In this document: in pieces, positions 26,262-35,628 of the stretch
How the letters are laid out: each line of letters starts with the position of its first letter
Position numbering within the stretch: the first letter of the stretch is position 1
Origin: Bacteroidales bacterium
GTDB taxonomy: Bacteria > Bacteroidota > Bacteroidia > Bacteroidales > F082
Reading direction: 5' to 3'
Length of the DNA: 64,000 nt
NCBI GenBank assembly: GCA_015493525.1
Contig: WGCY01000049.1
Coordinates: forward strand, 106,035-170,034
Notes under the pieces: generated by a model
The model's database searches: none
The model's input: only the letters and a program-made list of their open reading frames with translations
Told to the model about the DNA's origin: nothing
Program-made: the position numbers and the translations under genes

Positions 26262-27872
26262 ATGTTAAAGCGAAACAGAAAAAATAAGGATTACTGGCAG
26301 TTTTGGGAGGCCAAAGACGTTACCTCCGCGGGACGGTTTTTTTTCTTGATACTGGTTATTGCCGGTGTCATAAGCATTGTCCGTTTTTTCGATTGGTGGT
26401 TTCGCCCCGAGCATGTGGCTTCCATTCCTCTTTTTGTCCTGCTTTCGCTCATTATCTGGTACGGCATTGTCCGGATTGTGGTCATTTGGATTAATTATCT
26501 CGGCATAAAAAAGCCGGAACGTATTGAACCGGAGAAAGGCCTTAAAGTGGCTATTTTCACCACCAGTTCTCCCGGTGAGCCGTTGAGTATGTTTGACAAA
26601 ACACTGGAAGCTTGTGCCAATATTACCTACCCGCATACCACCTATTTGTTGGATGACACGCAGGATGCACGGTTTAAAGCCATGGCCAAAAAGCATGGTG
26701 CCGTTTGGCTGGAGCTGGTGGGTCTGCCCGGTGCCAAAGCCGGAAAGGTCAACAAAGCCCTGCAAATGATTGAAGAGGATTTTGTTCTGATTTTAGACCC
26801 CGACCACATACCTTTTCCTAATTTTCTAGATGAGGTGTTGGGATATTTTAAAGATGAAAAGGTAGGTTTTGTTCAGGTATCGCAGGCTTACTACAACCAA
26901 TACAGGTCATTTACGGCACGGGGTGCTGCCGAGCAAACCTACACTTTTTACGGTCCTACCATGATGGGGATGTACGGATTTGGTACCAGTGTGGCTATTG
27001 GGGCCAACTGTACTTTTCGTAAAAAGGCACTGGAATCTATTGGCGGACACGGTGTTGGCCTTGCTGAAGATTTGATTACGGCTATTCGTCTTCATGCGGC
27101 TGGATGGAAATCGGTGTTTCGGCCTGTGGTTGTCAGCCGTGGACTTGTTCCGGAAGATTTTGGCTCTTTTTGTAAGCAGCAACTCAAATGGTCACGGGGT
27201 GTTTTTGAAGTGCTTTTCAGCGAGTGGCCCCGGCTTTTTAAAAACCTGACCGGCTGGCAACGGCTTTCGTATCTCGCTATTTCAACTTACTATCTTGTGG
27301 GGGTAACGACATTTTTATATGTTGCCATACCATTTCTCTATTTTTGGGCAGGATGGTTGCCCGCCAATATGGACTTTGGTGAATTTCTGGTGAAAGGTAC
27401 GCCTGTGGTTTTGGTTGCGGTATTTATCTATTTGTATGTCCAGCGATGGATGAGCCATCCTCCTACCGAAAGAGGTTTGCATTGGCGTGGGATGATTTTG
27501 AAATTTGCTACCTGGCCGGTCTTCTTTCTCGGGGCAATGCTGGCCGTAGTGAATGCCGAAATTCCATATATTCCGACGGCAAAGAAAGCCGTAAAAGGGC
27601 TTAGTCCTTACACCCGCCCGCTAATTTTTCAGGTAATTCTCTTTGTGCTCACACTGGCTTATGTGATTTATGACCGTTTGTACGTGGTTTCGGAAGGGAT
27701 GCTGGCACTCACCAGTCAAAAAGTGTGGGGTATGTTTGCCTTCGCTTTTGTGGCCATTATTATGGTGGCGGGAGGCATTTATGCGGCTTATGAATCGCGC
27801 AACCTGGAACCGGAGGAACCCTGGGCGAAAATTGATGTTCAAAAGATTAAAACAGATAAAAATGAAAAGTAA
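26262..27872 (+). CDS. Processive family 2 glycosyltransferase (cellulose-synthase-like)
   Basis: A 536-residue inner-membrane protein with two N-terminal helices (residues 23-42, 56-80), a GT2 catalytic domain and at least four C-terminal helices. The processive signature is present: DD131-132, DPD179-181, ED269-270 (GLAEDLITA) and QQLKW (306-310, equal to Q/RxxRW). It should polymerise a beta-linked glycan and extrude it through the membrane. It has no C-terminal PilZ domain, so direct c-di-GMP activation as in BcsA is not expected. The sugar is unknown; the GH26-like partner hints at a mannose- or glucose-containing polymer. Confidence 0.9.
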   Translation: MLKRNRKNKDYWQFWEAKDVTSAGRFFFLILVIAGVISIVRFFDWWFRPEHVASIPLFVLLSLIIWYGIVRIVVIWINYLGIKKPERIEPEKGLKVAIFTTSSPGEPLSMFDKTLEACANITYPHTTYLLDDTQDARFKAMAKKHGAVWLELVGLPGAKAGKVNKALQMIEEDFVLILDPDHIPFPNFLDEVLGYFKDEKVGFVQVSQAYYNQYRSFTARGAAEQTYTFYGPTMMGMYGFGTSVAIGANCTFRKKALESIGGHGVGLAEDLITAIRLHAAGWKSVFRPVVVSRGLVPEDFGSFCKQQLKWSRGVFEVLFSEWPRLFKNLTGWQRLSYLAISTYYLVGVTTFLYVAIPFLYFWAGWLPANMDFGEFLVKGTPVVLVAVFIYLYVQRWMSHPPTERGLHWRGMILKFATWPVFFLGAMLAVVNAEIPYIPTAKKAVKGLSPYTRPLIFQVILFVLTLAYVIYDRLYVVSEGMLALTSQKVWGMFAFAFVAIIMVAGGIYAAYESRNLEPEEPWAKIDVQKIKTDKNEK

Positions 27873-29058
27873 AATAAAACGTTTTGCCTTTGTCAGCGGT
27901 GCCACCCTTTTTGGTATTGTCCTCGTGCTGATTTTCGTTTTCCTCGGAAAACAATCCAGCGGTCCTGTTTCGGAAGTGCTTAATACACTGGGGAATAAAG
28001 TTACAGATGTTGAACATGATTTGCTGATGAAAAGTCGTGAGCCGGTGCGTTCCAAAGAGCTGGCCTGGTTTAATAAATACAGAAACGATACAGTGCTGCT
28101 CCGCCATCCCGATACCATCCTGTTAGGGGTGTTTGATAATAATTATCAGAAAGGCTTTGACAAAATACTGAAACTTGACAAGATGCTGAAAGAGCCGTTG
28201 CCACTGATACAAATTTATACCGCCTGGGGTGACAAAGACAATGAACAATTTCCCATGCTGTATGCCAAAGCTATTTACGACTTAGGCTCAACACCGATGA
28301 TTACCTGGGAACCCTGGCTCAGCGATTTTAATCGCGAAGAACATAATTTGCCGCCGGTTGTTGACCCTGACAAAAACGGAATGGCTGCTGTGGCACGCGG
28401 CGATTACGATTTTTATATCAAAGCGTGGGCAGCGGATGTGAAAACATTTGGCCATGAGGTATTCATTCGTCTGGGACACGAAATGAATGACCCCTACCGT
28501 TACCCGTGGGGCCCGCAAAACAATAAACCGGCACAGTTTGTTGCTGCCTGGCGGCATGTGGTGAATGTATTCAGAAAGATGAATGTGCGGAATGTACTTT
28601 GGATTTGGGCACCCCAACCTGCCTATTTGCATTACAAAGAGTATTTTCCGGGAAAAAGTTACGTGGACTGGGTTGGCGTGGGGGTACTCAATTACGGAAC
28701 GGTAGCCCCCTGGTCAAAATGGTGGACTTTCAAAGAGATTTTCGGGAACTTTTACGACCGACTCGACACTTTCCAAAAGCCATTCATGGTTACTGAAATG
28801 GGCAGTTTAACGGTTGGCGGAAACCGTAGAACATGGTTTAAAAATGCATTTACCAACCTGCCGAAGAAATATCCACATCTAAAGGCCATTCTGTTTTTCG
28901 ATGACACCAGCGACAACACTACGTTGAATAAATCGCTAAACTGGAGTATTGTAGATGACTCGGCAACCTGTAAAGTTATCCATGTGGCCATAGAAACAAC
29001 CTGGAAGAACCGTGTTGAACCTGTACAAAACAATGGAAAAAAAATGGTAAAGAAATAA
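27862..29058 (+). CDS. Membrane-anchored GH26-like glycoside hydrolase
   Basis: About 398 residues from ATG 27862 (the frame is open upstream but that part overlaps the GT2 gene). An uncleaved N-terminal membrane helix (residues 8-28) precedes a TIM-barrel domain of GH26 type: acid/base Glu207 in IRLGHEMND and nucleophile Glu312 in FMVTEMGS, with WIWAP and aromatic binding residues between them. GH26 enzymes mostly cut beta-mannans, some cut beta-1,3-xylan or lichenan. Overlapping the synthase gene by 11 bp, it probably trims the nascent polymer in the periplasm, as BcsZ, PgaB and AlgL do. Confidence 0.82.
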   Translation: MKSKIKRFAFVSGATLFGIVLVLIFVFLGKQSSGPVSEVLNTLGNKVTDVEHDLLMKSREPVRSKELAWFNKYRNDTVLLRHPDTILLGVFDNNYQKGFDKILKLDKMLKEPLPLIQIYTAWGDKDNEQFPMLYAKAIYDLGSTPMITWEPWLSDFNREEHNLPPVVDPDKNGMAAVARGDYDFYIKAWAADVKTFGHEVFIRLGHEMNDPYRYPWGPQNNKPAQFVAAWRHVVNVFRKMNVRNVLWIWAPQPAYLHYKEYFPGKSYVDWVGVGVLNYGTVAPWSKWWTFKEIFGNFYDRLDTFQKPFMVTEMGSLTVGGNRRTWFKNAFTNLPKKYPHLKAILFFDDTSDNTTLNKSLNWSIVDDSATCKVIHVAIETTWKNRVEPVQNNGKKMVKK

Positions 29059-29119
29059 GGTTGTGAAATGAAGCAGGTAACCATGACACATTAATCAGGG
29101 ACTAATTTTGTAAAACAAC

Positions 29120-29127
29120 TATTTTTG
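29120..29127 (+). promoter_or_regulatory. -7 box upstream of the OstA-like gene
   Basis: TATTTTTG matches TAnnTTTG, 16 bp before the TTG start. -33 not clear. Confidence 0.35.
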
Positions 29128-29143
29128 CAGAAAAGAACAAACC

Positions 29144-30676
29144 TTGCGCAAACGTATCCACACATATGCCCGTTATTTTTTGGTTGCCATAGCCGCTATG
29201 CTCTTTTCTTTTCCGGCTTTTGCCCAGCGGAAAACACGTATTCATATCTTACATGCCGATCATTATCTGTATAATGCCGATTTTAACAAAAATATTCAGC
29301 AGCTTTTAGGACACGTAAAACTTCGGCAGGATTCCACAATCATAACCTGCGACAGTGCTTTCCTGAATGACCATCTCAATAATGTGGATGCTTTCGGGCA
29401 CGTGCATATCAATGTAAATGACACATTAAACCTCTTTGGCGACAGGTTACATTATAATGGTAAAAACCGGATGGGCGAATTTTTCGGAAAGGTGAAACTG
29501 GAGGACACGAGAGCTGTCCTGACTACGGAACACCTTGTCTTTAACCGTATTACGGGAATGGCATTTTATGATGTGGGTGGGACGATAGTTTCCGATTCCA
29601 ATGTGCTTAAAAGCCGGCGGGGCGATTACGACACAAAATCAAAGGTGTTTTATTTTAAAAAAAATGTTACCCTGACCAATCCGGATCAGGTTACCCATGC
29701 CGACACCTTGATTTACAATACGGTAAATAAGACGGCTTATTTTAGGGGGCCTACACTTATCAAAGGCAACAAAAGCATTGTAAAATGTATAGATGGCTGG
29801 TACAACACACAGAGCGACAGGGTTATTATGCGCAAACACCCGGAAATATCCGGTAGCGAACAACAACTTTCGGCAGACAGCATTCATTATAACAACCATA
29901 CCGGGTTTGGCCGTGCTTTTGGCAATATCCGCGTGCTTGACACAATGCACAGTCTGTTGATTAAAGGGAATGTTGCAGAATTATGGAACAACCAGGGGGT
30001 TACTTTTGTTACGGACAGTGCCGTTGCCATAACCTACGATGAACAGGATTCCATGTTTTTGCATGCAGACACCCTGTGGGTTTATTTTGACCGGAAGCAC
30101 CGGGCCAAGAAGATGCAGGCTTATCATGCCGTTCGCTTTTACAGGACGGACCTGCAGGGGAAATGTGATTCGCTGGCTTATGCCGTAAGCGATTCGGTCA
30201 TCAGGTTATACCATTATCCGGTTTTGTGGACCGGGAAAAATCAGCTGACTGCCGATTCGGTTTTTCTCGCTATTCACAACAACCAGATGGATTCCCTGAC
30301 ACTTTTTAACACGGCATTTATCATTTCATGCGATAGCGCAGACCATTTTAATCAGATCACAGGCCGCAACATGGTAGGCTATTTTCATCACAACCATCTC
30401 TATAAATTAAAAGTGGATGGCAATGCCCAGTCTGTTTACTGGGTCAGGGATGATCAGAAACGGTTAATCGGGATTAATAAGGCAGAATCCAGTTATATGT
30501 CTATCGGGGTGAGAGATAACGAGATAAAAACCATCAACTATATTGAGAAAGCTTCCGAAACCATGTACCCCCAACAAGACCTTCCGCAAGAGGGACGTAT
30601 TCTGAAAGGATTTTCGTGGCAGGCAACATTACGGCCCTATTCAAAGTATGACATTTTTAGAAAACCGGAAAAGTAA
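29144..30676 (+). CDS. OstA-like (LptA-domain) envelope protein
   Basis: A 510-residue exported protein with a signal peptide (ending PAFAQ) and many short beta repeats of the OstA/LptA jelly-roll type, for example GHVKLRQDSTIITCDSAF and later GNIRVL units. Such proteins bridge the periplasm in LPS transport. At more than twice the length of E. coli LptA it looks like a Bacteroidota-specific multi-unit version. The TTG start gives the signal peptide directly and a -7 box lies just upstream. It is convergent with the MlaD-like gene, and LptD is encoded 2 kb on. Confidence 0.85.
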   Translation: MRKRIHTYARYFLVAIAAMLFSFPAFAQRKTRIHILHADHYLYNADFNKNIQQLLGHVKLRQDSTIITCDSAFLNDHLNNVDAFGHVHINVNDTLNLFGDRLHYNGKNRMGEFFGKVKLEDTRAVLTTEHLVFNRITGMAFYDVGGTIVSDSNVLKSRRGDYDTKSKVFYFKKNVTLTNPDQVTHADTLIYNTVNKTAYFRGPTLIKGNKSIVKCIDGWYNTQSDRVIMRKHPEISGSEQQLSADSIHYNNHTGFGRAFGNIRVLDTMHSLLIKGNVAELWNNQGVTFVTDSAVAITYDEQDSMFLHADTLWVYFDRKHRAKKMQAYHAVRFYRTDLQGKCDSLAYAVSDSVIRLYHYPVLWTGKNQLTADSVFLAIHNNQMDSLTLFNTAFIISCDSADHFNQITGRNMVGYFHHNHLYKLKVDGNAQSVYWVRDDQKRLIGINKAESSYMSIGVRDNEIKTINYIEKASETMYPQQDLPQEGRILKGFSWQATLRPYSKYDIFRKPEK

Positions 30677-30680
30677 AAAT

Positions 30681-31628
30681 TTAGAAGACGGAGAATTTCA
30701 GGTACCGGTGCGGGTTCTCACGTAAATCTTTCAGCAGTTTGTTCAATTCCAACGCTGATTTGTTCAATTCCATGTACAAACTGTCATTGACAACCAAAGC
30801 CCCGATGGTCCCCTGCCCTGCGTTAATATTTTTAAGCAACAGGTTTATACGCTCCAGCGACATTTTTGCCTGATGGATGGTTTGGCTAATTTCGGCTTTG
30901 GACAATGTATCGCTGATATCTTTAAAATTGTGAATGGTTGCCCGCAAATCCATACGGCTGTCGCTCAATGCACCGGATAGCGAATCCAGGTTGCTCAGCG
31001 TACGGCTGACATGCACACTGTTGTCTTTTACCATTACTTTCAGCTCGGCTGTGGTTATGTTCAGGTTATGAAGTGTACCGGCCACATCGGCAAAACTTTT
31101 GTGGATGTTTCCCTGTGCATCATTCGAAAATAATTTAGACAGGCCCCTTACCAGTGTATCTACATTGGATAGTAACCTTTCGGCCCGCGCTTTCATCGGT
31201 GCCAACGCTGAATTTACCTCATCTTTCAGTGTTACCTCCACGCTCCCTTTCAGGGTATCTCCGCTTTGGACCATCTCCTTTGAATTGCCCAATCTCAAAT
31301 CAACCGATTTGGCACCAAGCAAAGTGGCGTTGATGATACGGGCTACCGTATTTTTGGGAATGGGGAACTTGTCTTTGATAATAAAAGTTACGATTAAATC
31401 GCCGGAATGGTCAGGGGCAAAAAAGATTTTGTTTACCGACCCTACCTGTTTACCGTTTATCATAACCGGATTGGCCGTAACCAACCCGTCAATCTTTTGG
31501 TAACGGCTGTAGAGAATTGTCTGTTTGGAAAAGAGATCCTTGCCTTTCAGATAATTGTATCCCCAGATAAAAATGAGAATGGCCAGAACAAAAGTAACCC
31601 CGATATATATGATAGTAGTTTTTTTCAC
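30681..31628 (-). CDS. MlaD family (MCE domain) lipid-transport protein
   Basis: A 315-residue protein with one N-terminal membrane helix (residues 4-24), an MCE domain (about 38-115, VMINGKQVGSVNKI and LLGAKSVDLRLG), and a long helical C-terminus rich in SNLDSLSG-type heptads. MCE proteins form periplasmic rings that shuttle phospholipids between membranes with an ABC transporter; the ATPase and permease are not in the window. It follows the amidase gene by 61 bp on the same strand. Confidence 0.9.
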   Translation of the reverse strand: MKKTTIIYIGVTFVLAILIFIWGYNYLKGKDLFSKQTILYSRYQKIDGLVTANPVMINGKQVGSVNKIFFAPDHSGDLIVTFIIKDKFPIPKNTVARIINATLLGAKSVDLRLGNSKEMVQSGDTLKGSVEVTLKDEVNSALAPMKARAERLLSNVDTLVRGLSKLFSNDAQGNIHKSFADVAGTLHNLNITTAELKVMVKDNSVHVSRTLSNLDSLSGALSDSRMDLRATIHNFKDISDTLSKAEISQTIHQAKMSLERINLLLKNINAGQGTIGALVVNDSLYMELNKSALELNKLLKDLRENPHRYLKFSVF

Positions 31629-31689
31629 AAGTCTGTTTTTTTTAAAACGATTCTATGGCTTTATTGTTTTAAACAAAAGTATAAAAAAT

Positions 31690-32850
31690 TTACTTACCTG
31701 CTTTTTCAATTTCCCTGGCTTTGCTGATGCTGATACGATGATGCTGATAAAAAGCAATTACAAAAGCATCGTGATACCCTTTGCCCCTTATAAAATGTTG
31801 GCGCATAACAGCCTGGGACAAGGTTTTAAAATGGCCCGATGTGTATTTTAAAATCCCATTATGTACATAATGGCCCACATCCGGAATTGATTTGAATTTT
31901 TTGGCAGGATTTTGGACCAGATGTGTGGTAGAATAAAACTGAACACGGTAGTCGATGACAGGTTTCGTGCTTTGGCTTTTGTGCGAAACAGTTTGTGTGG
32001 AAATTGTGGTATGGCTGACATTGGCCACGGCATTTTCTTTTTCAAATTCTGTCTTATAGGCTTTAAATGCACGGTAAATAGCAGAGGCTATGTATGTCTG
32101 GCCATTTTTCGATAGCAGATAGGCCTCTTCTTTGGGATTGCTTAAAAAACCGGTTTCTATGAGGACGCTCGGCATAGTTGTACGCCAAAGCACCAGAAAC
32201 CCGGCTTGAAAAACGCCCCTGTCCTTTCGTCCTGCACGCAAATGCATCTGCTGCTCTACTTTGTTGGCAAAATTCAGGCTCTCTTTAAGATATGGGCTCT
32301 GGAAAAGGCTAAGTGAAATGTATGATTCGGGGGAATTGTCAAAACCATTGTATTCTTTGGGATTATCTTCATAACGGATAGCGGCATTTTCTTTTTGCGC
32401 TACGGAAAGATTGGCGGCATTTTTGTGTAATCCCAACACAAAGGTTTCGGCACCATAAGGCTTGGGGCTGGTACTGGAGTTACAATGTATGGAGATAAAA
32501 AGATCAGCGTGGTTCTTGTTGGCTATTTCTGCCCGTCTGTACAGCGGGATAAATCGGTCTGTTTTACGGGTATAGATTACTTTTACATTGGGCAAATACT
32601 GCTGGATATAATGTCCCAGCTTCAGTGCAATGGCCAGTGTGATATTTTTTTCGTGGGAGTGTTTTCCTGAAGCACCCGGATCTTTTCCCCCGTGGCCGGC
32701 ATCAATAACAACGGTTGATATTTTTACTCCCCGCTGGGCGAAGATGTTTGAAGAGAGTAAAATAGCAGCTCCCAACACAATAGTTAAGAAAAGCCTGCGT
32801 TTGAAAAGGCCTGATTTAAATATAGACCCTATATTTGCAAAAGATGTCAT
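31690..32850 (-). CDS. N-acetylmuramoyl-L-alanine amidase (Amidase_3)
   Basis: A 386-residue exported zinc amidase that cuts between MurNAc and the stem peptide. A signal peptide (ending NIFAQ) precedes the catalytic domain. The Zn ligands are visible in DAGHGGKDPG, the following HEKNITLAIAL segment (Glu) and FISIHCNSS; the catalytic Glu is in VLIETGFLSN. A C-terminal region of about 110 residues may be a SPOR-like septal-binding domain (YRVQFYSTT start). It is divergent from lptD with closely spaced promoters. Confidence 0.92.
   Translation of the reverse strand: MTSFANIGSIFKSGLFKRRLFLTIVLGAAILLSSNIFAQRGVKISTVVIDAGHGGKDPGASGKHSHEKNITLAIALKLGHYIQQYLPNVKVIYTRKTDRFIPLYRRAEIANKNHADLFISIHCNSSTSPKPYGAETFVLGLHKNAANLSVAQKENAAIRYEDNPKEYNGFDNSPESYISLSLFQSPYLKESLNFANKVEQQMHLRAGRKDRGVFQAGFLVLWRTTMPSVLIETGFLSNPKEEAYLLSKNGQTYIASAIYRAFKAYKTEFEKENAVANVSHTTISTQTVSHKSQSTKPVIDYRVQFYSTTHLVQNPAKKFKSIPDVGHYVHNGILKYTSGHFKTLSQAVMRQHFIRGKGYHDAFVIAFYQHHRISISKAREIEKAGK
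32830..32837 (+). promoter_or_regulatory. -7 box upstream of lptD
   Basis: TATATTTG matches TAnnTTTG and places the transcript start about 10 bp before the GTG at 32855. It lies inside the amidase start region. Confidence 0.4.
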
Positions 32851-32854
32851 CGGC

Positions 32855-35533
32855 GTGTTTTATATAAACAAAAGTAAAAGATTCATTTTGTTCAGGAGAG
32901 GTTTGTCCGGGAAATTATTAACATCCGTTTGGTTTATATGTTTGCTTTTTACTGCATCCATTCATTCGGAAGCGGTTGCATTGCCTGTTTTCCAGGATAC
33001 TACTTTGTTGCCACAAAGCGATACATTGGCTGTTAATGATAGCCTGAAAACCGTTGATTCAACCAAATTATCCCCGCCTATGACGCTGGAGGCTAATCTG
33101 ATACGCCATGCCGATGACTCGATTGTACAGGATATCGCCAACAGAAAAGTTTATTTGTACGGAAATGCCGAAGTTACTTATGGCGATATTGATTTAAAGG
33201 CAGCTTTTATCCGTGTTGATTTTAACAACAATACGGTTTATGCCCGTGGTGTAAAGGATTCCACCGGAAAAGTTGTGGGCAAACCGGTTTTTAAACAAGG
33301 CGACGAATCTTTCAAAACAAAAGACATAACCTATAATTTCACCACCAAAAAAGGGATTATCCACGATGTGCGCACCAAACAGGACCAGGGTTTTCTGCAT
33401 AGCAATATTGTAAAACGAATGCCCGATAATTCTGTCAATGTTAAAACCGGCTATTTCACCACCTGCGACCGGCAGCCTCCTGATTATGAGTTTAAATTTG
33501 GTAAGGCAAGGGTCATACCGCAAAAAATGATTATTACCGGCCCTGTTTACATGGAAATAGAGGGTGTTCCGGTGCCATTGGCCCTGCCTTTCGGCATTTT
33601 CCCCAATAACCCCAAAAGACAGAGCGGGTTTATTTTGCCCACCTATGGCGAATCGGCAAACCGGGGGTTTTATCTCGAAGGTGGCGGGTTCTTCTGGGCT
33701 GCAAGCGACTATTTTACCTTAAAAGTTACCGGAGATATTTATACCGGCGGGAGCTGGAAGGTTTCACCTGTCCTTACTTACAGAAAACGTTACAAATACA
33801 GTGGTGCCCTCTCTTTTTCTGTTGCCCAAAATGTGATCAACACCATAGGTGATCCGGATTACTCAAAAACAAATGATTATAGAATCCGGTGGACCTACCA
33901 TCAGGATCCCAAGTCGCATCCGAACAGTTCGTTTTCGGCCAACGTGAACATCATCACCAGCAATTATGTAAAATACAATACCGTCAATGTCAATACTTAC
34001 CTCTCTAACGAGTTCCAGTCCAGTGTGGCATACCAAAAAAGCTGGGCAGGGAAATATTTTCTCACGGCAAGTGCCAGCCACCGGCAAAATACCAAAACGC
34101 ATGCTGTACAGGTTACCCTTCCGGAGCTTACTTTCACGGTCAATCGTTTCTATCCTTTTCGCAAAAAAGATGGCAGCTCGGCAGGTGCTTTTTCCAACCT
34201 GAGTGTCTCGTACTCCATGGCAGCCAAAAATACCATTAGCACGACAGATTCCATGCTCTTTAAGCCCACCACTTTTTCGCATGACATGGAAAATGGCATC
34301 CTTCATAAAATTCCCGTTAGCCTTCCGTTGAAAGTCCTTAAATATTTTACGCTCAGCACATCGGTTAACTTCACCGACCGTATGTATTTCAGTAGTTTAC
34401 GAAAATACTGGGTGGATACTTCCGCCACCAGCGGATATACTGCCGTTGATACCATCCCCGGTTTTAATAATGTTTTTGATTTTGGCGTGAGTACTTCCCT
34501 TTCTACAAAAATCTACGGAATGCTCCGTTTTAAAAAAGGTTTTTTGCGGGCTGTCAGGCATGTGATGACCCCCTCGGTGGGGTTTTCCTATGTTCCTGAT
34601 TTTGGTGATGAAAAATGGGGCTACACAGGACATTATTACGATTCGTTGGGCAGGCCTGTTACCTATTCAAAATATGAGGGTTACGTTTACGGGGCACCGG
34701 GCACACAAAAAGTGGGGAACATAAATTTCAGCCTTGCCAACAGCCTGGAGGTTAAAGTCCGTTCCAAAAAGGATACGGTTACCGGGTTAAAAAAGATTCC
34801 GTTGATCCAGAATTTTACTATTTCGGGAAACTATGACTTTACAAGAGATTCATTGAGAATGTCGAATCTGTACCTTTCCGGCAGGACCACTTTGTGGAAA
34901 GGTCTTACTGTACAGTATGCCAGTGTTTTAAACCCTTATGTAACAGATTCTCTCGGGCGGTCAATTAACAAAACCGAATGGCAGGTAAATCGCCGGCTTT
35001 TCAGGGTGGACAATACCTCGTGGAATGTTAGTTTCAACTTTAACCTGAGCGACAAAGACTTTAAAAAGGGTAAAAAGAAGAAGAACGAAAAAAAAGCAGA
35101 AGAGAAAAAAATACCAAAAGGCACCCCTGAAACGGAAGCAAACGACATCCTGAACAATCCGCAAAACTATGTTGACTGGAATGTATCGTGGAGCCTGAAC
35201 CTGAGTTATCACTTTACTTACACCAATGTAAAAGATTTTGTGAACCAGGTATGGACACCGAAAAAAACCCTGGTACAGACTTTGGGATTCTCCGGCCAGG
35301 TGAACATAACACCTAACTGGAAATTTACTTTCCGCTCGGGTTGGGATTTTACCAATAACCAGCTTTCGTACACGTCGGTTAACCTTTATCGAAACCTGCA
35401 TTGCTGGGAAATGCGCTTCAGCTGGATTCCCATTGGCCCGCGGAAGAGCTGGAATTTCAGTATAAATGTGAAAGCTTCTATCCTACAGGATTTGAAACTC
35501 ACCAAAAAGAAAGATTTTCGCGATAGCTACTAA
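32855..35533 (+). CDS. lptD: LptD-like LPS assembly outer-membrane protein
   Basis: About 892 residues. A signal peptide (LLTSVWFICLLFTASIHS) is followed by an OstA-type N-terminal domain (roughly residues 75-210, VYLYGNAEVTYGDIDLKAA) and a large C-terminal beta-barrel rich in aromatic strands. It inserts LPS into the outer leaflet. An unusual Lys/Glu-rich insert (near residues 730-757, KKGKKKKNEKKAEEKK) breaks the barrel and should be a surface or periplasmic loop. The frame is open back to 32630, but that part lies over the amidase gene; GTG 32855, just after a -7 box, is preferred. TTG 32888 is an alternative. Confidence 0.88.
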   Translation: MFYINKSKRFILFRRGLSGKLLTSVWFICLLFTASIHSEAVALPVFQDTTLLPQSDTLAVNDSLKTVDSTKLSPPMTLEANLIRHADDSIVQDIANRKVYLYGNAEVTYGDIDLKAAFIRVDFNNNTVYARGVKDSTGKVVGKPVFKQGDESFKTKDITYNFTTKKGIIHDVRTKQDQGFLHSNIVKRMPDNSVNVKTGYFTTCDRQPPDYEFKFGKARVIPQKMIITGPVYMEIEGVPVPLALPFGIFPNNPKRQSGFILPTYGESANRGFYLEGGGFFWAASDYFTLKVTGDIYTGGSWKVSPVLTYRKRYKYSGALSFSVAQNVINTIGDPDYSKTNDYRIRWTYHQDPKSHPNSSFSANVNIITSNYVKYNTVNVNTYLSNEFQSSVAYQKSWAGKYFLTASASHRQNTKTHAVQVTLPELTFTVNRFYPFRKKDGSSAGAFSNLSVSYSMAAKNTISTTDSMLFKPTTFSHDMENGILHKIPVSLPLKVLKYFTLSTSVNFTDRMYFSSLRKYWVDTSATSGYTAVDTIPGFNNVFDFGVSTSLSTKIYGMLRFKKGFLRAVRHVMTPSVGFSYVPDFGDEKWGYTGHYYDSLGRPVTYSKYEGYVYGAPGTQKVGNINFSLANSLEVKVRSKKDTVTGLKKIPLIQNFTISGNYDFTRDSLRMSNLYLSGRTTLWKGLTVQYASVLNPYVTDSLGRSINKTEWQVNRRLFRVDNTSWNVSFNFNLSDKDFKKGKKKKNEKKAEEKKIPKGTPETEANDILNNPQNYVDWNVSWSLNLSYHFTYTNVKDFVNQVWTPKKTLVQTLGFSGQVNITPNWKFTFRSGWDFTNNQLSYTSVNLYRNLHCWEMRFSWIPIGPRKSWNFSINVKASILQDLKLTKKKDFRDSY
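32869..32876 (-). promoter_or_regulatory. -7 box upstream of the amidase
   Basis: TACTTTTG on the reverse strand matches TAnnTTTG, 18 bp before the amidase start, so the amidase and lptD promoters overlap head to head. Confidence 0.4.
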
Positions 35534-35628
35534 GCTTACAAACAGCCCATTAACTAAAAACAGACACAAAATACATTTACAATAAGGTAATAATAAGATT
35601 TTTTCTATTTTAGCATTTCTAAACGAAA

